In this document: positions 1-5,536 of the stretch, piece by piece
Layout: the number at the start of each line of letters is the position of its first letter
Position numbering within the stretch: position 1 is the first letter of the stretch
Source: Pseudomonadota bacterium
Lineage (GTDB): Bacteria > Bdellovibrionota > UBA1018 > CAIMNF01
DNA length: 5,738 nt
Assembly (NCBI GenBank): GCA_027482725.1
Contig: JAIXVT010000202.1
Coordinates: 1 to 5,738, forward strand
Direction: 5' to 3'
Notes under the pieces: generated by a model
Databases searched by the model: none
What the model saw: only the letters and a program-made list of their open reading frames with translations
Told to the model about the DNA's origin: nothing
Program-made: the position numbers and the translations under genes

Positions 1-88
1 CGGCATGAACGCACACCAGTGCACTGTTGGTTTTCACCTCTTGGAAAAACTCCGTTGTGCCTACGACTAACAGTTTCAGGGCGGTCAT
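1..88 (-). CDS. 5' end of an unidentified divergent gene (partial)
   Basis: An open minus-strand frame starts with ATG at 88-86 and runs off the left edge without a stop, giving 29 residues that begin MTALKLLVVGTTEFF. The hydrophobic stretch after a short basic start (LKLLVVG) looks like the first beta strand of a cytoplasmic alpha/beta protein, but this is too little to name a family. The frame is open upstream to a stop at 122-124, and a TTG at 97-95 is the only other reasonable start. The ribosome binding site is poor: only AGAG lies directly against the ATG. Support comes from a good minus-strand promoter about 90 bases upstream and from the divergent arrangement with the HAD gene. The opposite strand also has a short open frame here (2-70, ending in TAA), so a plus-strand gene tail is the main alternative. 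Confidence 0.45.
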   Translation of the reverse strand, partial: MTALKLLVVGTTEFFQEVKTNSALVCVHA

Positions 89-171
89 CTCTGTCAAGTT
101 ATCGGCGGATTCACTAAAAACTTAAATGAAATAAATTGCAGGTCTCCTAAGACACTCTTAATGAAACGCGT

Positions 172-204
172 GTTGCCAACATTAAAAAATTCCGGCAACT
201 TGCC
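172..204. promoter_or_regulatory. Operator-like dyads in the divergent control region
   Basis: The core TTGCC occurs at 173-177 and 200-204, and its complement GGCAA at 194-198. The last two form an 11-base palindrome, GGCAACTTGCC (194-204). GTTGCC (172-177) and GGCAAC (194-199) form a perfect six-base inverted repeat with a 16-base spacing. The copies sit in the -35/-10 spacer and at the expected start point of the minus-strand promoter, where a repressor would bind. A loop of one base makes the central palindrome a poor RNA hairpin, so a protein site is more likely. The regulator is unknown, and chance occurrence is possible for motifs this short. Confidence 0.3.
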
Positions 205-210
205 AGTCAA
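181..210 (-). promoter_or_regulatory. Sigma70-like promoter for the left-edge minus-strand gene
   Basis: Read on the minus strand, a -35 box TTGACT (210-205) is followed by an 18-base spacer and a -10 box TTTAAT (186-181). Each box matches five of six consensus bases. Transcription would start near position 174 and give a leader of roughly 85 bases before the ATG at 88. The promoter lies in the leader of the oppositely oriented HAD gene, so the two transcription units share this control region. The call is from motif matching only. Confidence 0.45.
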
Positions 211-214
211 CCGC

Positions 215-220
215 AAGGAG
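215..220 (+). promoter_or_regulatory. Ribosome binding site of the HAD hydrolase gene
   Basis: AAGGAG ends five bases before the ATG at 226 and fixes the start of the first plus-strand gene. It is a near-perfect Shine-Dalgarno sequence, so translation initiation should be efficient. No convincing plus-strand promoter could be picked out upstream. The best option, TTGCAG at 136-141 with CTTAAT at 157-162, has a 15-base spacer and is weak. Confidence 0.75.
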
Positions 221-225
221 TTTGC

Positions 226-1320
226 ATGACCCGTGTTTGGATTTTGCTGACGCTGTTTTGTGGCTTTACCCCCAGTGCCTTTTCGAAAACGTTTTTTATT
301 TTCGACATCGACGATACTTTGCTTAAAAACTTTGGGAACTACTACGTGTATCCCAGTCACCGCCCGGAGACTCCGTTTTCAAACCCCAATCGCCTTCCAG
401 AGATTGCGGTACCCATCCACGATTTTGAAGGTTGGTTTGGGCCCCGCATTCAAGACCGCTTGGGTTATTACCAGGGTGACACCTTTATCCCGGGAGACAC
501 ACGCTCCCCGGTTACTTTGTCTAACGGGGTTAGCTTTATCCCGGGATACTATCGACTGGATCCGCACCTCAGTTATCGGGATTTCCGGGACTCGGGGCTC
601 GTCGATTTATTTGCCCAAAAATGGGATCAAAAAGAAGCATTTGTTTTAAGGCCCACACTCGATTTTTACGTCTCTGCCTTGTGGCTTTCATTAAAAAAAC
701 CGGATCACGTTTTCCGCGCCGTACTTACGGATCGGGGCAATGCGCCTGCGGATATTTCCCGGGTCTTTTCACAACTCGATGCGCATCTTTTTAAGGCCGG
801 GCGCACCACGTTCCCGGCCCTCCCCGAGCGCGCCGGAGAAATCGGGGTTTACCCGATGAATCACCCCGATGCCATGGAGTTTGAATACGAAAAAACATCC
901 GTAATTCAGCGCATTTGGTCCAGTCTTTCACAAACCCAGCTAGAACCCGGCAGAGACATCCACTCTATTGTGATGTTTGAAAACAGCTTAAAACACCTCA
1001 AGCGTTTTGAAGATCAGTTCACCCAACTTACTCGCAGTGGCCTAGGGCGCTTTCCCGTGCAATTCATTCTCGTCAACACCATGGATCAAGAATCGTTTCA
1101 ATCCTTGACGATAAAAAACTGGGACGATTCGGGACTAAAAACCCTAGCACCCCCGGCCCGAGTCCAAGTTTTTACCCCGAACCGTATCGGGATAGAACGA
1201 TTGCAGGACATGGAAATGCTTTGGTCTCGGCTAAAGATCACCCCCCCCAACATGACAAAAATTCTCAACTCTCAAAAGGTGGCTATCCGATGCGTAGACC
1301 TACTCAGTCCCCGTCACTGA
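226..1320 (+). CDS. Exported HAD-superfamily hydrolase (probable phosphatase)
   Basis: This 364-residue protein starts with a Sec signal peptide: a short basic start, a hydrophobic core WILLTLFCGF, and likely cleavage after S20 (AFS). HAD motif I follows at once as D27-I-D29-D-T31, where D27 would be the nucleophile and D29 the general acid/base. Motif II is plausibly T168 in AVLTDRG, motif III K223 in FEYEKTS, and motif IV E252 in VMFENS with later acids E262/D263. HAD enzymes form a phospho-aspartate intermediate with Mg2+ and are mostly phosphatases, so a periplasmic or surface phosphatase is the natural reading; the substrate cannot be told. Motif IV has E-N where a D-D or E-D pair is common. 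About 135 residues between motifs I and II would hold a cap domain. The gene is first in an operon and its last 31 bases overlap the next gene. A relation to other exported HAD-like families such as DUF2608 is possible but untested. Confidence 0.8.
   Translation: MTRVWILLTLFCGFTPSAFSKTFFIFDIDDTLLKNFGNYYVYPSHRPETPFSNPNRLPEIAVPIHDFEGWFGPRIQDRLGYYQGDTFIPGDTRSPVTLSNGVSFIPGYYRLDPHLSYRDFRDSGLVDLFAQKWDQKEAFVLRPTLDFYVSALWLSLKKPDHVFRAVLTDRGNAPADISRVFSQLDAHLFKAGRTTFPALPERAGEIGVYPMNHPDAMEFEYEKTSVIQRIWSSLSQTQLEPGRDIHSIVMFENSLKHLKRFEDQFTQLTRSGLGRFPVQFILVNTMDQESFQSLTIKNWDDSGLKTLAPPARVQVFTPNRIGIERLQDMEMLWSRLKITPPNMTKILNSQKVAIRCVDLLSPRH
483..546 (+). repeat. 13-bp in-frame direct repeat inside the HAD gene
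   Basis: CTTTATCCCGGGA occurs at 483-495 and again at 534-546, exactly 51 bases apart. Both copies are in the same reading frame and encode F-I-P-G, once as FIPGDTR and once as FIPGYYR. It may be a small internal duplication in the cap region. Recombination between the copies would remove 17 residues without breaking the frame. Confidence 0.55.
1241..1248 (+). repeat. C8 homopolymer near the 3' end of the HAD gene
   Basis: Eight C residues lie 24 codons before the HAD stop. The frame of the next gene is already open here, from at least 1221 on. One extra C, or a -1 slip of the ribosome or polymerase, would therefore join the HAD frame to the downstream phosphoesterase frame without a stop. 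The run itself is certain, but any function is speculative. Confidence 0.6.
1274..1282 (+). promoter_or_regulatory. Ribosome binding site deciding the metallophosphoesterase start
   Basis: AAAAGGTGG ends seven bases before the ATG at 1290. It lies inside the HAD coding region, as expected for translational coupling. It selects ATG 1290 over the upstream in-frame TTG at 1221, which lacks a comparable site and would put a polar 23-residue extension before the signal peptide. Confidence 0.65.
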
Positions 1321-3515
1321 ACGCAGTCGTCCTTACTGTTGGGCTAATGGGAACACTCTTTGCGCCTTGTTTTGCGACTGGGGTCCCCAAGTCCCCTAAA
1401 ATAAACCAACGCGATCTTTGTCAGTCCCTTTTGAGTCCAGAGCTTATCCCTTTAAACGAAGAAACGCGCTTGCGGCTGATTCAGCTTGAACTCGCCTCTT
1501 TAAAAGATCGATTCCGACTTTTAACGCCTGACGAATTCAAAACCGCTTTTAAAGCTGAACTCGAACCCTTGGGATTAACCGTGTCACGGGACCGGATTCC
1601 CATGCGGAACACTTGGATCGCAGAGGTTAAAAAAAATATTCCTGCGGATTTATTAAAAAAAATGGAGGCAAAAGTATTCGACGCGGTGAAAAAAGTATTC
1701 GTTCAAAACATCTCCGAAAACCTTCTGGTCAATGAAACCCGATTGGGAAAGTGTTTAGGCACGCATCCTCACGAAACCAAAGAGTTGATCGAGTCTTTAG
1801 GCTATAAAGATCTCCATGAAGCGCTGGATCGGGTTCGAGAAAAAAATCCAAGTGTATTCAAAGAGACGCTCGATGAGCGCTTTTTTTCTAGCGAGCGCAG
1901 GGAGCGTCTTCAAGAAGCCATTGAAAAAAAAAAAAAAAAATCGGGAAAGATCATCACCTTCAAGCTCGTCGAGGGGACTCCGGTACGTCAATCGGATTTA
2001 GATCCCGTGCTGAAATATGCCGAAAAAATAGATGCCATCATCATCGCAGCACCCGCATTCGCAGAGATCGGATCCATACCCAAAGAAACACTGACTCTCT
2101 TTGAAAATCAGCCCCGGATTCACCTTTTTTTTGATCACCAGCTTTGGATCAAAAACGATATTCTTCTGATAAACAGCGGAGCCTTAGACAAGCTTAAAAA
2201 TCCGTTTTCCTCTTTACCTCCTTTGGACGCAAAAACTAAAGTCGTTCTTTTTCATCCGGACATCCGTTCGGAAACCCACGCCGATCCGTCTTTTGCATTA
2301 GGCGCGGGTTTTAGGACCACTTCTGGGGCGATCACGCCACCCCAGTACCGTGGACGCTACAATGTTTCCATGTCCACCGACGGCCAAGCCAACATGACTC
2401 ATCGCCCTAACTTTACTGTGATTGATTTTGGATTCGGAGACCCTAAAATGCCGCGTGGGCTACAAAATATCAACTCTGCGCAGATTCGAAGGGTTGAATA
2501 CGACTCGGGAACATTAGCCTATTATGACCTGTCCTACAAAATCACCCCTCAAGGGATACAACCCAACACGCTTATTCCAGCGCTGGTATTGGGAGACACC
2601 CATATCGGTGTCGAATCTCAAGGTTATTTGATGGCGGTAAAACGATTGCTGAGTAATTTAGGGGTTTTCGAAGGGGAAAACCGCTTAGGCGCGTTGATCT
2701 TAAACGATGTCATTGACGGTTTTGCAATCAATCACCACGTCAGTAAAAAACCCCTCACCAAAAGTCGTGCGGGTCCCGTGGCCCAGAGCCTGGAAGCCAA
2801 CATCAGAAAAGCGGTCGCATTTATCAATGAAATCGCACTTGCGCTCCCCGAAACCGAAATCGTTATTCCTCCGTGTAACCATTTTCACGATTGGCTCAAG
2901 GCAACTTTAGACTCCCCCGAAATCTTGAAAGAAATGCAAGGCAGTAATTTGCGATTGCTGACCCACCTTCAAGCAACCGTGTTACAAAAAAGCGTGGATC
3001 CCGTAGAATACCTCTACTTGCAGTACGGACTCCTCCCTGACCGGGTTCATTTTTTGTCGTCACAACAGGATTTCAAGTTGCCCATCCCTGGGGCGGCCCC
3101 CCGTTTAGGACGACGCCAAGGCGTATCCGCCCTGCACGGCCAGTACGGCGTAAACGGCGCCAAAGGGATTTCATTAAAAAGCATCAGTGAGGTTTATGGA
3201 TCTGCAGTGCGTGGGCACACCCACGCTTCGGCCGAACATGGAAGCGGAAAAACAGTAGGAACCGGCACACGAATTCCCCAAGGGTACCAAACCGGACCGT
3301 CCCGCAATGATGCGTCCTTGGCTTTGGTCTATGGGGAGGAATCCGTCCAAATTTTACGAATGACCGGCCCCGACTTTGCACCCAACCGACGGGAGGATAG
3401 TCCCTCTGCCCAAGTGTTGGGGGATGACGTTCGGTTTATCCCTTGGCCCAACCCTGAGCACCGCACCTCGGATCAGTACCGAAGCAATCCCCCGACAGAG
3501 CGAAAGACCCGATAG
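1290..3515 (+). CDS. Exported calcineurin-like metallophosphoesterase, phage T5 A1-like core
   Basis: The ATG at 1290 gives 741 residues. The signal peptide has basic MRRPTQ, a hydrophobic core VVLTVGLMGTLFA, and likely cleavage near CFA-TG (~residue 30). Residues ~35-212 are a charged, mostly helical domain I do not recognise. A five-lysine linker (213-217) leads to a core with all the dimetal phosphoesterase motifs: D436-T-H438; NDVIDG 472-477 (D473, D476; N replaces the usual G) followed by INHH 480-483; N530-H531 with D534 (a variant GNHD box); H616 in LHGQYGVNGAKG; and G-H643-T-H645. From memory, further blocks match the bacteriophage T5 A1 (pre-early DNA transfer) family: GTPV near 229, TTSGAIT near 343, and VGTGT...TGPS near 657-670. 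T5 A1 is needed for host DNA breakdown, so a DNase is one candidate activity; a nucleotidase or phosphodiesterase is equally open. A polar tail of ~45 residues ends the protein. The start overlaps the HAD gene by 31 bp. Confidence 0.82.
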   Translation: MRRPTQSPSLNAVVLTVGLMGTLFAPCFATGVPKSPKINQRDLCQSLLSPELIPLNEETRLRLIQLELASLKDRFRLLTPDEFKTAFKAELEPLGLTVSRDRIPMRNTWIAEVKKNIPADLLKKMEAKVFDAVKKVFVQNISENLLVNETRLGKCLGTHPHETKELIESLGYKDLHEALDRVREKNPSVFKETLDERFFSSERRERLQEAIEKKKKKSGKIITFKLVEGTPVRQSDLDPVLKYAEKIDAIIIAAPAFAEIGSIPKETLTLFENQPRIHLFFDHQLWIKNDILLINSGALDKLKNPFSSLPPLDAKTKVVLFHPDIRSETHADPSFALGAGFRTTSGAITPPQYRGRYNVSMSTDGQANMTHRPNFTVIDFGFGDPKMPRGLQNINSAQIRRVEYDSGTLAYYDLSYKITPQGIQPNTLIPALVLGDTHIGVESQGYLMAVKRLLSNLGVFEGENRLGALILNDVIDGFAINHHVSKKPLTKSRAGPVAQSLEANIRKAVAFINEIALALPETEIVIPPCNHFHDWLKATLDSPEILKEMQGSNLRLLTHLQATVLQKSVDPVEYLYLQYGLLPDRVHFLSSQQDFKLPIPGAAPRLGRRQGVSALHGQYGVNGAKGISLKSISEVYGSAVRGHTHASAEHGSGKTVGTGTRIPQGYQTGPSRNDASLALVYGEESVQILRMTGPDFAPNRREDSPSAQVLGDDVRFIPWPNPEHRTSDQYRSNPPTERKTR
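1670..1701 (+). repeat. 11-bp tandem-like repeat in the N-terminal domain
   Basis: AAAAGTATTCG occurs at 1670-1680 and 1691-1701, 21 bases (seven codons) apart and in frame. It encodes the K-V-F of KVFDAVKKVFV. The heptad spacing places the repeated hydrophobic residues on one face of a helix, which fits the helical look of this domain. Two A8 runs (1629-1636 and 1655-1662) lie just upstream. Confidence 0.45.
1924..1940 (+). repeat. A17 homopolymer at the domain junction of the metallophosphoesterase
   Basis: Seventeen consecutive A residues encode the end of a Glu codon and five lysines (213-217). They lie exactly between the N-terminal helical domain and the A1-like catalytic core. Loss of one A shifts the frame to a TAG at 1999-2001, giving a protein of about 236 residues. 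Gain of one A leads to a TGA at 2102-2104, giving about 271 residues. Either change removes all metal-binding motifs but keeps the signal peptide and N-terminal domain. Long A runs are known sites of polymerase slippage in replication and transcription, and of ribosome pausing. The tract is also where assembly or sequencing errors are most likely. Confidence 0.85.
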
Positions 3516-3558
3516 CATCCTTGCAGACCCCAAACCGGGAATTCATCGGGATGGACGA

Positions 3559-5439
3559 CTACTTCTTGGCTTTACTTTTCCCGATTCTTTTGGCTTTTTT
3601 TAAGGGTTTTGTAGCCTTTACGACTTTTACTGGAGGGGCATTTTTTAAAGCCAATTTCAGTGTTTCTGCAGCCGCTTTGATCGCTGCAAAGTCCTTATCT
3701 GAAATCTCTTTTTTTGGATAAACCGCAATATGCACCATTCGATCCCCTGGACAAGCTAGAGAGTTCGGACAAGCACTATCTTGATCCAAAACCGACCCAT
3801 AACCTAAGGCGACGGCATTGCTTATTCCCTGCTCCATTGCCATTGCCTTCAAAACGCCCGCTGCACGCTGGCCCGATATCTTCACGTTCTTTTGGTACGA
3901 TTGTGGATCAAGTTTCCTGTTTTTTAATCGGTAAGGTGTTCGATCCGCAGTACCCAAAATACGCACTTTACTGATGGAATTCGCATATTGCTCTAGCACA
4001 TTTCCAAAGGTTTCTAGTGCAGTTGCTCTTGGACCATCAGGAGAATAAGCGGACTGATTGGTCTCAAACCCCAATTCGTTGGATTCCAAGCCCAAGTAAA
4101 GCTTAGCCCTTTTTATTGATTTCAAATAGTTTGAAAAGTCGGTTTTAAGGCTAGGGTTCGACTCAAAATCTTTCAGATCATTAATTGTTTTTAATGCCCG
4201 AGCAACCTTTGGGCCAGCCTGAGTATCAAAGTCGTACAGGTCGCCTTCCGTCACGCCCGGAACTGGTAATTTTACAGAGACTAAATCACCACTAGAGGGA
4301 GGAGGCGTAGGCGGAGTCGCAGCTACCTTTTTATTACTCCGCGGTGTACGCAAATGCTCGGGATCAAGAGTAAGTGTTTGATCTTCATTTCCCGAGTTCA
4401 GGTCGATTCTTTCTGCTTCTGGTGAAAGGTTTGCCTGAGCTTCGGGAGTCCCTAAGCGTAAGCGCCCGCCACTCACCGTGGTGCTTGGACCAAGAACGAA
4501 AACAAACTTTTTCACCCCGGGTGCTACGTCGGTTCCATATTTTTGTACAAAGTCATCAAATTTTTCTGGAGTATCCAAGCCAAAGGTTTTCAGTAGGTCC
4601 ACTTGGGTTTGGAAATTAGACCCCAAACGCATGTGCCACTGCTTGTCTCCGTTTTTCAAACTTTGTGCTGCCTTGGCTTCGTATCCCGGAGTGTAACCAA
4701 AACTTTCCCGATCCTTACTAAAGGCATTTTGTTCATAACTACTTGTAAGATCGTTTTCGGGTTTTTTACCGGCACAGATTTTCTCAATCTCGCCATTATT
4801 ATTTTTTTTCACCACGCAGAGGATTTGGTTTCTGAGCATATCCTGTGCGGCCTCGGGATCGTTGTCCTGAACCACAAGGTTATCCAAAGTGAGAGTCCAT
4901 TGGTGATCGGCTGTAAGTTTTTCTTTTCCGGGGTACCTCACCATCCCGCGCACAATAAAATTAGAAAATGAATTCGTCTGGAGCGTTGCTTGAACAGACT
5001 CATCCAAGCCGGTTTCTTTCAAGGTTTCTTCGATATTTTGCTGATCAGAATTGGACAACCCATTTTTTTGGCCATTTTTTAAAGCCGCAACAAGTGGCTC
5101 TTCTCCCTTCCCCAAGGTGGAAGTCGGGGGAATTTTTTGATTTGATTTTTTTAAGGGCAAATCAAAGTTCGGTTCGTTATTAAAATCAAACGTCAAATCA
5201 TCAAGATCCTGATCCGAAGGTTGGGATAAAAGTTCTAGCGTCCAAAAATCGCCCGGCGGGTTGGCTTGGGTTACCTGAGCCTGATTGGGGTTAAGAGTTG
5301 GGTTAAGATTCGAACTTGATGCTTGTGCTTTTTTTAAGTCTTTTTCGATGAGAGCCGCATTGCGGCCACAAGAACTTAGGCTGATTCCCACAGCTAAAGG
5401 AACAAGTAAAAACCAACGCGATAAAAACATACGACTCAT
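3559..5439 (-). CDS. OmpA-family outer-membrane lipoprotein with lysine-rich tail
   Basis: This 626-residue protein starts with a lipoprotein signal: hydrophobic FLLVPLAVGISL then lipobox L-S-S-C24. G at +2 suggests outer-membrane sorting. Residues ~25-155 are low-complexity and rich in N, Q, P and K. Residues ~160-330 form an unrecognised beta-rich domain with C208 and C222 as a possible disulfide. A proline-rich linker (TPPTPPPSS, ~375-383) follows. Residues ~450-575 are OmpA-like: ELGFETNQSAY as first strand, GTAD with D499, the GQRAAGV helix with R525, LGYG, and GDRMVHIAVY in place of the usual NRRVEI. D499 and R525 correspond to the residues that bind diaminopimelate, so peptidoglycan tethering is likely. 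The D-R spacing is 26 rather than about 15, so a short insertion is present; C557 and C563 may form a second disulfide. The last ~25 residues are strongly basic. The gene is convergent with the operon and has its own promoter. The specific role is unknown. Confidence 0.8.
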   Translation of the reverse strand: MSRMFLSRWFLLVPLAVGISLSSCGRNAALIEKDLKKAQASSSNLNPTLNPNQAQVTQANPPGDFWTLELLSQPSDQDLDDLTFDFNNEPNFDLPLKKSNQKIPPTSTLGKGEEPLVAALKNGQKNGLSNSDQQNIEETLKETGLDESVQATLQTNSFSNFIVRGMVRYPGKEKLTADHQWTLTLDNLVVQDNDPEAAQDMLRNQILCVVKKNNNGEIEKICAGKKPENDLTSSYEQNAFSKDRESFGYTPGYEAKAAQSLKNGDKQWHMRLGSNFQTQVDLLKTFGLDTPEKFDDFVQKYGTDVAPGVKKFVFVLGPSTTVSGGRLRLGTPEAQANLSPEAERIDLNSGNEDQTLTLDPEHLRTPRSNKKVAATPPTPPPSSGDLVSVKLPVPGVTEGDLYDFDTQAGPKVARALKTINDLKDFESNPSLKTDFSNYLKSIKRAKLYLGLESNELGFETNQSAYSPDGPRATALETFGNVLEQYANSISKVRILGTADRTPYRLKNRKLDPQSYQKNVKISGQRAAGVLKAMAMEQGISNAVALGYGSVLDQDSACPNSLACPGDRMVHIAVYPKKEISDKDFAAIKAAAETLKLALKNAPPVKVVKATKPLKKAKRIGKSKAKK

Positions 5440-5446
5440 GATACTA

Positions 5447-5450
5447 CTCC
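5447..5450 (-). promoter_or_regulatory. Ribosome binding site of the OmpA-like lipoprotein
   Basis: GGAG on the minus strand ends seven bases before the ATG at 5439. This favours that ATG over the second in-frame ATG three codons later (5430). The choice adds only M-S-R to the signal peptide. Confidence 0.65.
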
Positions 5451-5469
5451 GAAGTTAAATTGAATGCAG

Positions 5470-5498
5470 AGTATATACGCCATTAACCGACTTATCAA
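5470..5498 (-). promoter_or_regulatory. Near-consensus sigma70 promoter of the lipoprotein gene
   Basis: On the minus strand, -35 TTGATA (5498-5493), a 17-base spacer and -10 TATACT (5475-5470) each match five of six consensus bases with ideal spacing. The expected start point is near 5463, leaving a leader of about 24 bases that contains the GGAG site. This suggests strong housekeeping expression independent of the small membrane-protein gene upstream. Confidence 0.7.
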
Positions 5499-5501
5499 GT
5501 C
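5489..5501. promoter_or_regulatory. Palindrome covering the lipoprotein -35 box
   Basis: GACTT-ATC-AAGTC is a perfect 5-bp inverted repeat with a 3-base centre, placed over the -35 hexamer. A protein bound here would block or modulate RNA polymerase. The arms are short and overlap promoter consensus bases, so coincidence is a real alternative. Confidence 0.3.
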
Positions 5502-5536
5502 AGCAGAAACTCTCGGGGTTTTTAAACTCTATAAGT

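Noticed and set aside
94..360. Minus-strand open frame of 88 codons across the leader and start of the HAD gene
   Set aside because: It is antisense to the signal peptide and HAD motif I of a well-supported gene, has a basic, unstructured composition and lacks a ribosome binding site.
1221..1289. TTG at 1221 as the start of the metallophosphoesterase
   Set aside because: It would place 23 polar residues before a clear signal peptide and has no good ribosome binding site, while ATG 1290 has one at proper distance.
1816..2001. Plus-strand frame of 61 codons spanning the A17 run
   Set aside because: It is not an independent gene. It matters only as the frame entered after loss of one A, ending at the TAG at 1999-2001.
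1941..3515. Prophage remnant or incoming T5-like phage, because of the A1-like core
   Set aside because: No other phage genes are nearby, and the protein has a signal peptide and sits in a bacterial-style operon next to an OmpA-type lipoprotein gene.
3508..3553. CCCGAT (3508-3513) / ATCGGG (3545-3550) and CATCC / GGATG (3549-3553) as a terminator between the convergent genes
   Set aside because: The arms are short, the loop is about 31 bases, the two pairings compete, and no proper T-run follows on either strand. No terminator can be supported here.
4374..4971. Plus-strand open frames opposite the lipoprotein gene
   Set aside because: They mirror the lipoprotein coding frame, have Phe/Ser/Leu-rich composition typical of antisense reading, and show no domain or start signal.
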